A stretch of 64,000 bases of DNA from Bacillota bacterium (GTDB lineage Bacteria > Bacillota > Clostridia > Christensenellales > CAG-138): the NCBI GenBank assembly GCA_023400985.1, contig JAEXEN010000038.1, positions 1-64,000 on the forward strand, given 5' to 3'. The notes under the pieces were generated by a model, which made no database searches, was not told where the DNA came from, and saw only the letters and a program-made list of their open reading frames with translations. Every line of letters starts with the position of its first letter. The stretch's first letter is position 1. Shown here piece by piece: positions 17,015 through 26,140 of this stretch. A program made the translations under genes and the position numbers.

Positions 17015-17177
17015 TCCTCCTTATGGGCTTTTTAGTATAGTATGCATGGTCAGCCCCCGTTGACAAACCAATAACGATCTATTGTGCATTTTGCCAATGA
17101 AGATCATGTACGGCGGTCTATGCATGTGTTAAAATAATCATAATTATGTAGAATGGCTAGAAAAGGAGAACAGGGGA

Positions 17178-17894
17178 ATGTTAAAGGCGGAAGGCTTGAC
17201 CAAGAGATACGGCTCGCTTCGGGCGAACGACAACATCGGTTTTACGGTAGCCCCGGGCGAGATCGCGGTGCTTTTAGGGCCCAACGGCGCGGGAAAATCC
17301 ACGGCCATCAAGGCCATTGCAGGGCTGCTGCGGTTTGAGGGAAAAATCGAGATCGGCGGCTATCCGAACAAGAGCGTCGAGGCGAAGCGCCTTTTGGGCT
17401 ACATCCCCGAAATGCCCTCCGCTTATGATCTGCTGACCATCGACGAGCACCTGCAGTTCATCGCGCGCGCCTATAGTTTGGCCGCCAAATGGGAGGAAAG
17501 CGCGCAGACGCTTATATCGAGGCTCGAGCTTGAAGATAAAACCCAAAAGCTCGGCAAGGAGCTCAGCAAGGGCATGCAGCAAAAGCTCAGTATCTGCTGC
17601 GCGCTTTTGAGCGAGCCCAAGCTTTTACTCGTGGATGAACCCATGGTGGGCCTCGACCCGCACGCTATCAAAGAGCTCAAAAAGATGCTGCAGGAGGAGA
17701 GGGAAAAGGGCACGGCCATTCTCATCTCCACGCATCTATTGGACAGCGTGGAGGATCTTTGGGATAAGACCCTCATTTTGATGAACGGGAAGATCGCCGC
17801 CGTGCGCACCAAAGAGGAGCTTCGTGAAACGGGCGAGTCACTCGAGCAGCTTTTCTTCGACATCACCGAGAAGAAGGACGAGGCCAAAGTATGA
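17178..17894 (+). CDS. ABC transporter ATP-binding protein
   Basis: The 238-residue ATPase has Walker A GPNGAGKST (about residue 35), the signature LSKGMQQKL (a variant of LSGGQ), Walker B LLLVDEPMVGLD and the switch His in ISTHLL. Its stop overlaps the start of the following membrane gene by four bases. Together they form an exporter of unknown substrate. It is divergent from the cotJ operon. Confidence 0.85.
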   Translation: MLKAEGLTKRYGSLRANDNIGFTVAPGEIAVLLGPNGAGKSTAIKAIAGLLRFEGKIEIGGYPNKSVEAKRLLGYIPEMPSAYDLLTIDEHLQFIARAYSLAAKWEESAQTLISRLELEDKTQKLGKELSKGMQQKLSICCALLSEPKLLLVDEPMVGLDPHAIKELKKMLQEEREKGTAILISTHLLDSVEDLWDKTLILMNGKIAAVRTKEELRETGESLEQLFFDITEKKDEAKV

Positions 17895-19456
17895 GCGCTG
17901 TAAGCTATGTGCTGTTAAAGAGCATCAAAAACGGCGTCAAACAGGCGTTTAAAAAGCCCGCGGCGCTCATCGGCTATATCCTTCTTCTCGCCCTGGTCAT
18001 TCTTACCATCGTACCCGGGCAGCATTTGGAGGCGGGTGAACCGCGAAATCTCGATGTGTTCGCGGCGATAATCCTTGCCATCTACTTTTTCATACTGGTG
18101 CTTTCGGCGGCGCAGGGACTTAAGCAGGGCTCGACGCTGTTTCGCATGGCAGATGTCAACTTGCTTTTCACCTCGCCTGTAAGACCGCAAACCATTTTGG
18201 TATACGGCATTGCGCGGCAATTGGGCATCCTCCTTCTTGCCTCTATATGCATGCTGATGCAGTATACAAATTTGCGCGTCAATTTTGGCCTCGGTAGCGG
18301 CGCGGTGGCGGGGCTTATGATCGGCTATGTGCTTATCGGCATCGCTTCGCAGCTTTTAAGCGCGAGCCTTTATGCGTTTTGCGCATCGCGCCCCAATGCG
18401 CGAGGCATCGTCACCAATATCGTTCGCGGGCTTGGCGTCGCGCTCGGCGTAGGCTTCGTGGCGTTTGTAATGATCACGGGCGGCAGCGTGGGGGAGGGGC
18501 TGAAAAACTTCTTCGGCGCAAGCTGGTGGAATTATATACCTCTGCTTGGTTGGACCGAGGCTATCGCGGTCTACAGCGCGATCGGCGACTGGACGACGGC
18601 GCTCCTATTCGCGGCGCTTTCGGTTTTGAGCTGCGGCGCACTGGGGCTGTGGCTCTATAAAAGCAGCTCCGATTACTACGAGGACGTGCTCCTTTCGGCC
18701 GAACATACGCATCTTACGAAGGAAGCCGCCAAGGAGGGCCGCATGATCAGCACGGGTACAATAGGCAAGCGCGCCCGCAAAGATTTCGGCCCGCTCAATG
18801 GTAAAGGCGCGTCGGCCTTTTTCTACCGCGCGTGGCGCGAGCAGCAAAAGAAGGGACTTTGGCTCTTTACGCTCACGACCATCGGCGCGCTCGCGGGCCC
18901 ATGTTTCGTGCTCATCATGCGCGCGTCGGCGGGCGGGGAGCTGGATTCTATCGGCCTATGGCCGGGGCTTTACTTTTCGGCCTACATGCTTGTGTTTTTA
19001 TCCATCAAAGACGGGCTTGCGAGCGAATTGAGGCATTATCCGCTGTTTTTAGCGCCCGTAAGCTCGTGGCGCAAACTCGTTGCGGTATCTTTGCCGCAGA
19101 TGATCAAGTTCGCGATGGACGCGTGCGTGTTTGCCTTGGTGGCTGTGATAGCGCTTAAAACTTCCGTTTCGGAGGCATTCTTCGCGGCGCTCGCCTACGC
19201 GAGCATGGGCGCGGTGTTCGCCGCGTGCATCGTGCTCGTGGAGCGGCTTTTGAGCAGCAGCAAAAACGCCGTGCTTGTGATGATGGTCTACCTCGGCATC
19301 CTCGTCGTGGTGCTGCTGCCGGGCTTTATTGCGGGCACCGTTTTGAGCGAAAACGCTTACGTGATCGGCTACCTCGCTTGCGCTGCGTGGAACCTGATCG
19401 CCTCGGCGCTCATATTGTTCTTCTGCCGCAACCTTTTGCACTCTATGGAAACATAG
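17891..19456 (+). CDS. Putative ABC exporter membrane subunit
   Basis: The 521-residue membrane protein has about ten to twelve hydrophobic segments (for example LIGYILLLALVILTIVP and VMMVYLGILVVVLLPGF) with a cytosolic loop around residues 255-310. The layout and the early LLFTSPVRPQTILVYGIARQ motif match the ABC exporter family found next to a single ATPase in Firmicutes. Translation is coupled to the ATPase gene. No substrate can be inferred. Confidence 0.75.
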   Translation: MSAVSYVLLKSIKNGVKQAFKKPAALIGYILLLALVILTIVPGQHLEAGEPRNLDVFAAIILAIYFFILVLSAAQGLKQGSTLFRMADVNLLFTSPVRPQTILVYGIARQLGILLLASICMLMQYTNLRVNFGLGSGAVAGLMIGYVLIGIASQLLSASLYAFCASRPNARGIVTNIVRGLGVALGVGFVAFVMITGGSVGEGLKNFFGASWWNYIPLLGWTEAIAVYSAIGDWTTALLFAALSVLSCGALGLWLYKSSSDYYEDVLLSAEHTHLTKEAAKEGRMISTGTIGKRARKDFGPLNGKGASAFFYRAWREQQKKGLWLFTLTTIGALAGPCFVLIMRASAGGELDSIGLWPGLYFSAYMLVFLSIKDGLASELRHYPLFLAPVSSWRKLVAVSLPQMIKFAMDACVFALVAVIALKTSVSEAFFAALAYASMGAVFAACIVLVERLLSSSKNAVLVMMVYLGILVVVLLPGFIAGTVLSENAYVIGYLACAAWNLIASALILFFCRNLLHSMET

Positions 19457-19544
19457 GGGGAAACGCTGCTTTCGCGAATGACGCGAATTCACGAAAAAGC
19501 CGCAATGTATTGCATTTTTCCTCACACGCGCGGCAAAGAAGGAA

Positions 19545-19573
19545 TTGCAAACAGGGGCTTTTTGTGATATTCT
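19545..19573 (+). promoter_or_regulatory. Sigma-A type promoter of tig
   Basis: TTGCAA, a 17-base spacer and TATTCT. Predicted transcription starts near 19580, giving a leader of about 90 bases that contains the hairpin at 19596. Confidence 0.6.
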
Positions 19574-19595
19574 ACAATGACGGCTGAAAATGCAG

Positions 19596-19624
19596 AGGCG
19601 CTTCATTTGAGAAAGCGCCTTTCA
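19596..19624 (+). terminator. Hairpin in the tig leader
   Basis: AGGCGCTT pairs perfectly with AAGCGCCT over a 9-base loop, followed by TTC. It could end the upstream ABC transcript or lie inside the tig leader, since the promoter is upstream of it. Confidence 0.5.
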
Positions 19625-19670
19625 TTGGGATGCTTCGGAACACTATTTTTCGGAGGTAACAGCAAGCACT

Positions 19671-21140
19671 ATGGCGACTTTTGAAAAGCTGCCCGGCAGC
19701 AAGGTAAAGCTCACGATCGAGGTCAGCGAAGAACGGCTATCGGCAGCTACGCAGGAGGCGTATCTGAAAACGCGCGGCAAGTATAATGTGCCGGGCTTCC
19801 GCAAGGGCAAGGCCCCCCGCGTCATGATCGAAAACATGTACGGCCCTCTCGCCTTTTTCGATGAGGCGTTCGATATTTTATATCCCAAGGCTTACGGCGA
19901 GGCCGTAAAGGAACATTCCGTGCAGGCTGTAGATCATCCGGACATTTCCATCGAGCAGTTGGAAGCCGGCAAGCCCCTTGTTTTTTCGGCCGTTGTGACC
20001 GTGAAGCCCGAGGTGAAGCTGGGGCAGTACAAGGGTATAGAAGTTTTGAAGCGCGAGTATAATGTTACGGACGAAATGGTGGACCGCGAAATCACGGCGG
20101 AGCGGGAAAAAGTCGCCCGCTATACCGAGGTCGGGCGGGCCGTAGAAAACGGCGACATCGTGAACCTCGATTACTCCGGCAGCGTGGACGGCGTCAAGTT
20201 CGACGGCGGCACTGCCGAGGGGCAGGAGCTTACGATTGGCTCCAACACCTTCATCCCGGGCTTTGAAGAACAGATGATCGGCATGAACATGGGTGAGGAG
20301 AAGAATATCGAAGTCACCTTCCCCGAGGAATATCATGCCGAGGAACTCAAGGGAAAGAAGGCCGTATTTGCCGTAAAGGTCAACAGCATCCGGGTGAAGG
20401 AACTTCCCGATGCGGATGACGACTTTGCCAAGGATGTTTCCGAGTTTGATACCATCCAAGAGCTTCGCGACGCAAAGCACAAGGAGCTTGCGGAGCGTTT
20501 GAAAAAGAACGCCGAGATCGAAAAGGAAAACGAAGCCATCGGTAAGGTCGTAGAAAACGCCGAGGTGGAGATCCCCGAGGCTATGGTGGAACGCCAGATC
20601 GACGCTTCTGTGCAAAACATCTCCTACCGCCTTGCGGCACAAGGGCTTTCACTTGAGGATTACCTCAAGTATACCGGCACCCATGAGCACGATATGCGCG
20701 ACGACTTAAAGCCGGAAGCGCTCAACCGCGTCAAAAGCCAGCTCGTGCTTGAGGCCATCTCCAAAGCTGAGGCCGTGACGGCCGATGAGGCCGAAGTGGA
20801 CGTCAAGGTGAAGGAATATGCCCTCCGCTCGGGCACGGAATTCGAAACCTTCAAAAAGAGCCTGACGCCCGATGATATCGCTTATTTCGAAGATCAGGTG
20901 ATCATGGATAAAACGCTCGCCATCATCATGGAGAGCACCGTCGAAACGGAAGCCGAAAAGGCCGAAAAACCCGCGAAGAAAAGTGCGAAGAAGGCGGAGG
21001 AGCCGGTTGACGGCGAGAAGGCCGAAAAGGCGGCGAAGCCCGCGAAGAAGGCAGTTAAAAAGGCGGCGGATGAAACCCCTGCCGAGGAACCCCAAAAAGC
21101 GACCAAAAAAGTGGCCGCAAAGGACGAGAAAGCCGAATAA
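19671..21140 (+). CDS. tig: Trigger factor
   Basis: The 489-residue ribosome-bound chaperone with peptidyl-prolyl isomerase activity contacts nascent chains at the tunnel exit. The ribosome-binding signature region includes GFRKGKAPR near residue 43; the FKBP domain spans about 155-240 (VNLDYSGSVDG, GQELTIGSNTFIPGFEEQM). The C-terminal chaperone arms run to about 425. The last 65 residues are an unusual Lys/Ala/Pro/Glu tail with AKK and AEK repeats, beyond the normal length of about 430. A GGAGGT site precedes the ATG. The gene leads the quality-control cluster with clpP and clpX. Confidence 0.95.
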   Translation: MATFEKLPGSKVKLTIEVSEERLSAATQEAYLKTRGKYNVPGFRKGKAPRVMIENMYGPLAFFDEAFDILYPKAYGEAVKEHSVQAVDHPDISIEQLEAGKPLVFSAVVTVKPEVKLGQYKGIEVLKREYNVTDEMVDREITAEREKVARYTEVGRAVENGDIVNLDYSGSVDGVKFDGGTAEGQELTIGSNTFIPGFEEQMIGMNMGEEKNIEVTFPEEYHAEELKGKKAVFAVKVNSIRVKELPDADDDFAKDVSEFDTIQELRDAKHKELAERLKKNAEIEKENEAIGKVVENAEVEIPEAMVERQIDASVQNISYRLAAQGLSLEDYLKYTGTHEHDMRDDLKPEALNRVKSQLVLEAISKAEAVTADEAEVDVKVKEYALRSGTEFETFKKSLTPDDIAYFEDQVIMDKTLAIIMESTVETEAEKAEKPAKKSAKKAEEPVDGEKAEKAAKPAKKAVKKAADETPAEEPQKATKKVAAKDEKAE

Positions 21141-21191
21141 AATATAAAGTCGGCGGCAGTTTAAGCCGAAATAGCATTTAGGAGGTGCGGC

Positions 21192-21776
21192 ATGAACCTT
21201 GTACCCGTAGTTGTGGAACAAAGTAACCGCGGCGAACGTTCCTATGACATCTACTCCCGCCTGCTCAAGGACCGCATCGTGTTTTTGGGCGGCGAGATTG
21301 ACGACGACGGCGCAAACCTTATCGTAGCGCAGCTTCTCTTTTTAGAGGCGGACGATCCGGATAAGGATATCAACCTATATATCAACAGCCCGGGCGGCTC
21401 GGTAACGGCGGGCATGGCCATCTACGATACCATGCAGCACATCAAGTGCGACGTTTCGACCATCTGCATAGGCATGGCGGCAAGCATGGGCGCGTTTTTG
21501 CTTGCGGCGGGCGCGAAGGGCAAGCGCAAGGCGCTCCCAAACAGCGAGATACTGATCCACCAGCCCTTAGGCGGCGCGCGCGGGCAGGCAAGCGATGTTG
21601 CCATCCATGCCGAGCAGCTTTTGAAAACCCGAAAGAAGCTCAACGAGATACTTTCGAAGCGTACCGGCCAGCCTATCGAGAGGATCGCGGCCGATACCGA
21701 ACGCGATAACTACATGACGGCCGAAGCCGCTAAGGAATACGGCCTCATCGACGACATCATCCCTCCAAGGAGGTAA
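21192..21776 (+). CDS. clpP: ATP-dependent Clp protease proteolytic subunit
   Basis: The 194-residue serine protease forms the double-ring chamber used with ClpX and other AAA+ unfoldases. The catalytic triad is visible: Ser98 in GMAASMGAF, His123 in LIHQPLGG and Asp172 in the RDNYM region. Typical features such as YINSPGGSV (oxyanion loop) and the N-terminal processed segment are present. An AGGAGGTG site lies before the ATG. The gene is two bases upstream of clpX and probably co-transcribed. Confidence 0.97.
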   Translation: MNLVPVVVEQSNRGERSYDIYSRLLKDRIVFLGGEIDDDGANLIVAQLLFLEADDPDKDINLYINSPGGSVTAGMAIYDTMQHIKCDVSTICIGMAASMGAFLLAAGAKGKRKALPNSEILIHQPLGGARGQASDVAIHAEQLLKTRKKLNEILSKRTGQPIERIAADTERDNYMTAEAAKEYGLIDDIIPPRR

Positions 21777-21778
21777 AC

Positions 21779-23041
21779 ATGGCAAAATTTGAAGACAAGG
21801 GCTCCGTGCGCTGCACGTTCTGCGGCAAATCGCAGGACGAGGTGCATCGCGTCATCGCGGGCCCAGGCGTATACATCTGCAACGAGTGCGTGGATCTCTG
21901 CCAGGAAATCCTGGAAGAGGACTTCGGCAGCGTAAAGATGGACATGACGGAGATTCCCAAACCCGCCGAGATCGTGGCAACTATGGATCAGTACGTCATC
22001 GGCCAGAACGACGCGAAAAAGGCGCTCGCCGTTGCTGTATACAACCACTATAAACGCATCAACTCGGATTCCAAGCGCGACGACGTAGAGCTCCAAAAGA
22101 GCAATATCGTGATGCTCGGGCCTACCGGCTGCGGCAAAACGATGCTCGCGCAGACGCTTGCGAAGATCCTCAACGTCCCCTTCGCCGTGGCGGACGCGAC
22201 CTCCCTCACCGAGGCCGGCTATGTCGGCGAGGATGTTGAAAATATCCTCTTAAAGCTCATTCAGGCCGCCGATTACGATATCGAGCGGGCGGAAAAGGGC
22301 ATCGTCTACATCGACGAGATCGATAAGATCGCCCGCAAGAGCGAAAACCCCTCCATCACGCGCGACGTGAGCGGCGAGGGCGTGCAGCAGGCACTTTTGA
22401 AAATACTCGAAGGCACCGTAGCCAGCGTTCCCCCGCAGGGCGGCCGCAAGCACCCGCATCAGGAGTTCATCCAGATCGATACCACGAATATATTGTTCAT
22501 CTGCGGCGGTGCATTCGCCGGCATTGAGGATATCATCGGGAAGCGCACGGGCAAAAAGCTCATGGGCTTCGGCGCGGATGTGCAGTCCAACGTGGAAAAG
22601 GATATCGGGGCGATCCTCAAGCAGATACTCCCCGAGGACCTCCTGAAATATGGCCTCATCCCCGAGTTTGTCGGCCGCGTGCCCATCATCGTCACGCTGC
22701 ATCAGCTCGACGAAAAGGCACTCATGGACATTCTCACGGAGCCGAAAAACGCGCTTTCGCGCCAGTATAAGCGCCTCCTTGAGATGGATGGCGTGGAGCT
22801 CAGCTTTGAGCGCGACGCGCTCGTCTCCGTGGCACGCAAGGCAATCGAGAGAAAGACCGGCGCGCGCGGCCTTCGCGCCATCCTCGAGGACGTGATGCTC
22901 GACATCATGTACGATCTCCCGTCCCATCCGGAGATCAAGTCCTGCACCATCACAAAGGCTGTCATCGAAAAAACCGGCAAACCGGTTTTCGGCAAGAGCG
23001 AGCCGCAAAAGAAACTGCCGCCTGCGGCAGAGGTCTCGTAA
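21779..23041 (+). CDS. clpX: ATP-dependent Clp protease ATP-binding subunit ClpX
   Basis: The 420-residue AAA+ unfoldase has an N-terminal C4 zinc-binding domain (Cys12, 15, 34, 37) that dimerises and binds substrates. Walker A GPTGCGKT is near residue 118, Walker B IVYIDEIDKI follows, then the pore loop GYVGEDVE, the ClpP-binding IGF-type loop region (AGIEDIIGKR context), and sensor residues in the small domain (RKTGARGLRAI). Only two bases separate it from clpP. Confidence 0.97.
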   Translation: MAKFEDKGSVRCTFCGKSQDEVHRVIAGPGVYICNECVDLCQEILEEDFGSVKMDMTEIPKPAEIVATMDQYVIGQNDAKKALAVAVYNHYKRINSDSKRDDVELQKSNIVMLGPTGCGKTMLAQTLAKILNVPFAVADATSLTEAGYVGEDVENILLKLIQAADYDIERAEKGIVYIDEIDKIARKSENPSITRDVSGEGVQQALLKILEGTVASVPPQGGRKHPHQEFIQIDTTNILFICGGAFAGIEDIIGKRTGKKLMGFGADVQSNVEKDIGAILKQILPEDLLKYGLIPEFVGRVPIIVTLHQLDEKALMDILTEPKNALSRQYKRLLEMDGVELSFERDALVSVARKAIERKTGARGLRAILEDVMLDIMYDLPSHPEIKSCTITKAVIEKTGKPVFGKSEPQKKLPPAAEVS

Positions 23042-23119
23042 GAGATAGCGATTTTCCCAGACCTTCCCTTGCTCTATAACGTTTTGCTCCCAACCATACT
23101 AAACTGCGGGAGGAACGTT

Positions 23120-24784
23120 ATGGAGCTTTTTCTTTGGGCCATTTTACAGGCCGTGATTTTGGTGGCGGTATTTTGGTTTTTCAACAGGCGTAAAAATGAG
23201 CAGCAGGGCGTCGTTACGCGCCGTGCGGCGCGGGAAGAGGGGAGCAAGGAACTCCGCGAGCTTTTTTTAATGCGCGCCCGCTCTCTCAACATGCCGCTTT
23301 CCGAAAAGGCGAGGCCCGAGAGCCTCCAAGAGATCGTAGGGCAGGAAGACGGCGTTCGCGCGCTCAAGGCCGCCATGTGCGGCCCAAACCCGCAGCATGT
23401 CATCATCTACGGCCCGCCGGGGTGCGGAAAGACCTGTGCGGCGCGTCTCGTTTTGGAGGAAGCGAAACGGCGGAGCGATTCTCCGTTCGACGCGCAGTCC
23501 CGCTTTGTGGAGGTGGACGCAACCTGCGTGCGCTTTGACGAGCGGGCGATCGCCGACCCGCTTCTGGGGTCGGTGCACGACCCCATCTATCAGGGCGCGG
23601 GGGCATTGGGCGCGCAGGGCGTGCCGCAGCCAAAGCCCGGGGCTGTGAGCCGCGCGCATTGCGGTGTACTTTTTTTGGATGAGATCGGCGAGCTCCACCC
23701 GCTGCAGATGAATAAGCTACTAAAAGTGCTTGAGGACAGGCGCGTGTTTTTTGACAGCGCTTACTATTCGCGCGATAACGCCGCGATACCGGCTTATATC
23801 CACGATATTTTTCAAAATGGCATGCCTGCGGATTTTCGGTTGATCGGCGCCACCACGCGCTCGCCCGAAGAATTGCCGCCGGCGCTTAGGTCCCGCTGCG
23901 TGGAGCTTTATTTTAGGCCGCTCGGGCAGAGGGAGCTTGAAAAGATCGTGCGCAGCGCGGCGGCTCGCATCGGCTTTGCGATGGGCGAGGCGGCCGTGGC
24001 GCTTTGCGCGCAGTACTGTGCTTCCGGACGCGACGCGGTGAACATGGTGCAGCTTGGGAGCGGCGCCGCTTACGACGAAGGCAGGCGGGAGATTACCGTG
24101 AAGGATGTGGAATGGGTGGCGGAGGTGAGCCGCTGCGTGCGGCGGATGAGCCAAAAAATGCCGGAGCGCACGCGCTCGGGCGTGAGCATCGGCTTAGGCG
24201 TCGGCGGCGCGGGGCAAGGGGCCATCATCGAGATAGAATGTACGGCCGAGCCCACGGGAAAGGGGAAGGGCATGCTCGATCTGGGCGGCGTTGTGGAAAC
24301 GGAGGAAATCGAACTCAACAGGCGCAGACTCAAGAGAAAAAGCACCGCGCTTGCCTCCGCCGAAAACGTATTGAGCGTGTTCCAAAAACGCTTTTTGGTG
24401 GATTGCCGCGATTATGATATCCGCTTCAACATCCCGGGCGGTATGCCCATGGACGGCCCTTCCGCGGGCATCGCGCTCGCGGTGGCGCTCATGAGCGCGC
24501 TCACGGGGAAGCCTGTCCTTCCGGGACTCGCGCTGACGGGGGAAATCACCGTGCAGGGCGAAGTGCGGCCCGTGGGCGGCGTAAGGGAAAAGCTCGAGGC
24601 GGCAACTTTGGCCGGCGCGAAAAAGGTGCTCGTACCCGCCGCCAACTACGACGACCGCTCCATGAAGCTCGAAGTGGAGGTATTGCCCGTTTCGGATATC
24701 GCCGAGGTTATGCGCGTAGCGTTTTCCATCCCGCGCGAAGCGGCGGAGACGGACAATGTGCTGCCGCTTATCGTAAGCGTGTAG
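23120..24784 (+). CDS. lonB: ATP-dependent protease LonB
   Basis: The 554-residue protein has an N-terminal membrane segment (ELFLWAILQAVILVAVFWFF), an AAA+ domain with Walker A YGPPGCGKT (about residue 98) and Walker B VLFLDEIGEL, and a C-terminal Lon protease domain with catalytic Ser448 in GPSAGIALAVALM and Lys in EKLEAATLAGAKK. LonB lacks the large N-domain of LonA and in Bacillus is made in the forespore. The ATG at 23120 has GGGAGG nine bases ahead; an upstream TTG is not favoured. LonB normally lies directly before lonA, but here 3.1 kb of unrelated DNA intervenes. Confidence 0.93.
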   Translation: MELFLWAILQAVILVAVFWFFNRRKNEQQGVVTRRAAREEGSKELRELFLMRARSLNMPLSEKARPESLQEIVGQEDGVRALKAAMCGPNPQHVIIYGPPGCGKTCAARLVLEEAKRRSDSPFDAQSRFVEVDATCVRFDERAIADPLLGSVHDPIYQGAGALGAQGVPQPKPGAVSRAHCGVLFLDEIGELHPLQMNKLLKVLEDRRVFFDSAYYSRDNAAIPAYIHDIFQNGMPADFRLIGATTRSPEELPPALRSRCVELYFRPLGQRELEKIVRSAAARIGFAMGEAAVALCAQYCASGRDAVNMVQLGSGAAYDEGRREITVKDVEWVAEVSRCVRRMSQKMPERTRSGVSIGLGVGGAGQGAIIEIECTAEPTGKGKGMLDLGGVVETEEIELNRRRLKRKSTALASAENVLSVFQKRFLVDCRDYDIRFNIPGGMPMDGPSAGIALAVALMSALTGKPVLPGLALTGEITVQGEVRPVGGVREKLEAATLAGAKKVLVPAANYDDRSMKLEVEVLPVSDIAEVMRVAFSIPREAAETDNVLPLIVSV

Positions 24785-24840
24785 GCGCTTCGCTTTCATA
24801 GAAATGGCTGCGCCATTTCCGCGAGGGGGAAACGGGGGGT

Positions 24841-25082
24841 TACACATCCGCCTGTCGCGCTTCGGCGCTTCCACCCTTCGGGCACTACTGATGTCACCTT
24901 CGGCGACGTATTAAGGTTGCGGGCGGCGGATGTGAAAGGTACGAAAACCTACGGTTATCATCCGTTTTGACGCGCAAGGCCGCAGGCCTTGGCCCAAAGG
25001 GCTCCGGCAAAGCCGGACGCGCGCATGCCGTCAAAGCCGGAATAGATCCCGGAGGGCGTTGGCCCTCCGAACCACCCCGGGG
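24841..25082 (-). repeat. Dispersed intergenic repeat, copy 1
   Basis: This GC-rich, hairpin-rich segment of about 190 bases recurs in inverted orientation at 27487 (nearly identical) and, more diverged, at 34474. Landmarks shared by all copies are GGATGT next to GGCGG, AGGTTGCGGGCGG, a GTCGCC..GGCGAC type hairpin, AAGGCCGCAGGCCTTGG and GCTCCGGCAAAGCCGGA. A tail at about 25028-25082 adds GGAGGGC / GCCCTCC. The whole gap from 24785 also has an 8-bp inverted repeat at 24801-24819. No coding capacity is evident. Confidence 0.8.
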
Positions 25083-25118
25083 ATTTGTATGCTTTTGTTA
25101 TGCTTGTCCATTTTGAAT

Positions 25119-25421
25119 TTACTTTCTTTTAATGCACATCCCCACAATGGTGCCGATAAGCATGCCAAAACAGGAAAGAGGCACAATTCCCGTGGTACTC
25201 AGCACCGTTCCCAAACACATCCCCAAAGACATTCCCCAAGCCATGTGATCTTCTGTATCTTTTGAGGTGCTTTCAGGTTTTTCTGTATTTACTTTCTCCA
25301 AATGCTCCTGCTTTTTCATGCTCGATTTCTTTTTTGGGGCTGAAACCGGCTGCTACAATGGCAACTGCTATCCCCATAAACACCCACGGTAAAGCTGCAG
25401 ATAAAAAATCTATCGTTCCAT
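25119..25421 (-). pseudogene. Frameshifted small membrane protein gene
   Basis: From the ATG at 25421 (GGAGGGAA ahead) the frame stops after three codons. A neighbouring frame continues IDFLSAALPWVFMGIAVAIV, and a third gives the end DHMAWGMSLGMCLGTVL with CFGMLIGTIVGMCIKRK. The order helix, charged linker, two Gly-rich helices is that of a common clostridial small membrane protein family of about 100 residues (unknown function). Two shifts suggest real decay, though sequencing error cannot be excluded. The last 66 codons alone are open. Confidence 0.55.
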
Positions 25422-25468
25422 TTCCCTCCTATAAATTGATATCCTACGACGGCCTATTATGATAGTGC

Positions 25469-25930
25469 TTACTGATTAGGTTCTGATGCCCACAATAAGT
25501 CTAAATCTGAACCCCTAAAAACACGGTGTTGTTCATTTGATTTTTGCATGTATACATCTTCGTCTGGATAGTAGCATGTATCTTCCTTTTCATTTGTTCC
25601 AACATCCAAAATAGCTAAAATTTCATTGCCGGAGTTATAAAATGTATGCGCAATGTTTTGTGCCGCTGGCTTTGCAAAAAAATCTCCTTGTTTTACTGCC
25701 AATTCCTTGTCCTGCAAGCGCAAAGTACCTGTACCAGAAAGAATCATAAAAAATTCTTCCTGCTGGGAATGACTATGATATTTCGTGCTATATGCTTTCG
25801 GTGGAACGTAATCAATGTTCACATAAATTTTCTGACTACCTCCCGCATCACCTAATGACTTTGTAATTAAACCGACAGAATCCTGCCAAATAAATTTTTC
25901 GGAAAGTTGCTCAACACTCTTAATTTCCAT
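25469..25930 (-). CDS. Cupin-domain protein
   Basis: This single-domain cupin has 153 residues. Metal-binding motif 1 is recognisable as HSHSQQEEFFMILSG-TG with E and H ligands, and motif 2 as AAQNIAHTFYNSGN. Such proteins bind a metal and may act as sugar isomerases, dioxygenases or sensors; the substrate cannot be assigned. GGAGAG lies before the ATG. With the MerR-family gene it forms the cargo between the inverted repeats separating lonB from lon. Confidence 0.8.
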   Translation of the reverse strand: MEIKSVEQLSEKFIWQDSVGLITKSLGDAGGSQKIYVNIDYVPPKAYSTKYHSHSQQEEFFMILSGTGTLRLQDKELAVKQGDFFAKPAAQNIAHTFYNSGNEILAILDVGTNEKEDTCYYPDEDVYMQKSNEQHRVFRGSDLDLLWASEPNQ

Positions 25931-26043
25931 CTGTTCTCTCCTTCATAAAACACAAATAACATTTGATCCCCAAATGCTCGACAAATTCCTGCTCACTTGC
26001 CTGCTATATAAACGATTCATATTGTCCATTGTATCGTTCTTTC

Positions 26044-26119
26044 TAAAGCATAACAAATCAAAAGGCGTGTCGCAATGATTCTCTATCATAGCGCACGCCC
26101 TGGCACCCTGTATTACAAC
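26044..26119 (-). terminator. Terminator-like repeat after merR, copy A
   Basis: On the minus strand a long GGCGTG..CACGCC type hairpin is followed by TTTTGATTTGTT, a good terminator for the MerR gene. About 76 bases, including flanks, recur at 27206 in the same orientation, so the MerR gene lies between two copies. Confidence 0.65.
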
Positions 26120-26140
26120 GCCCTGCAACAGCATCTTCTA

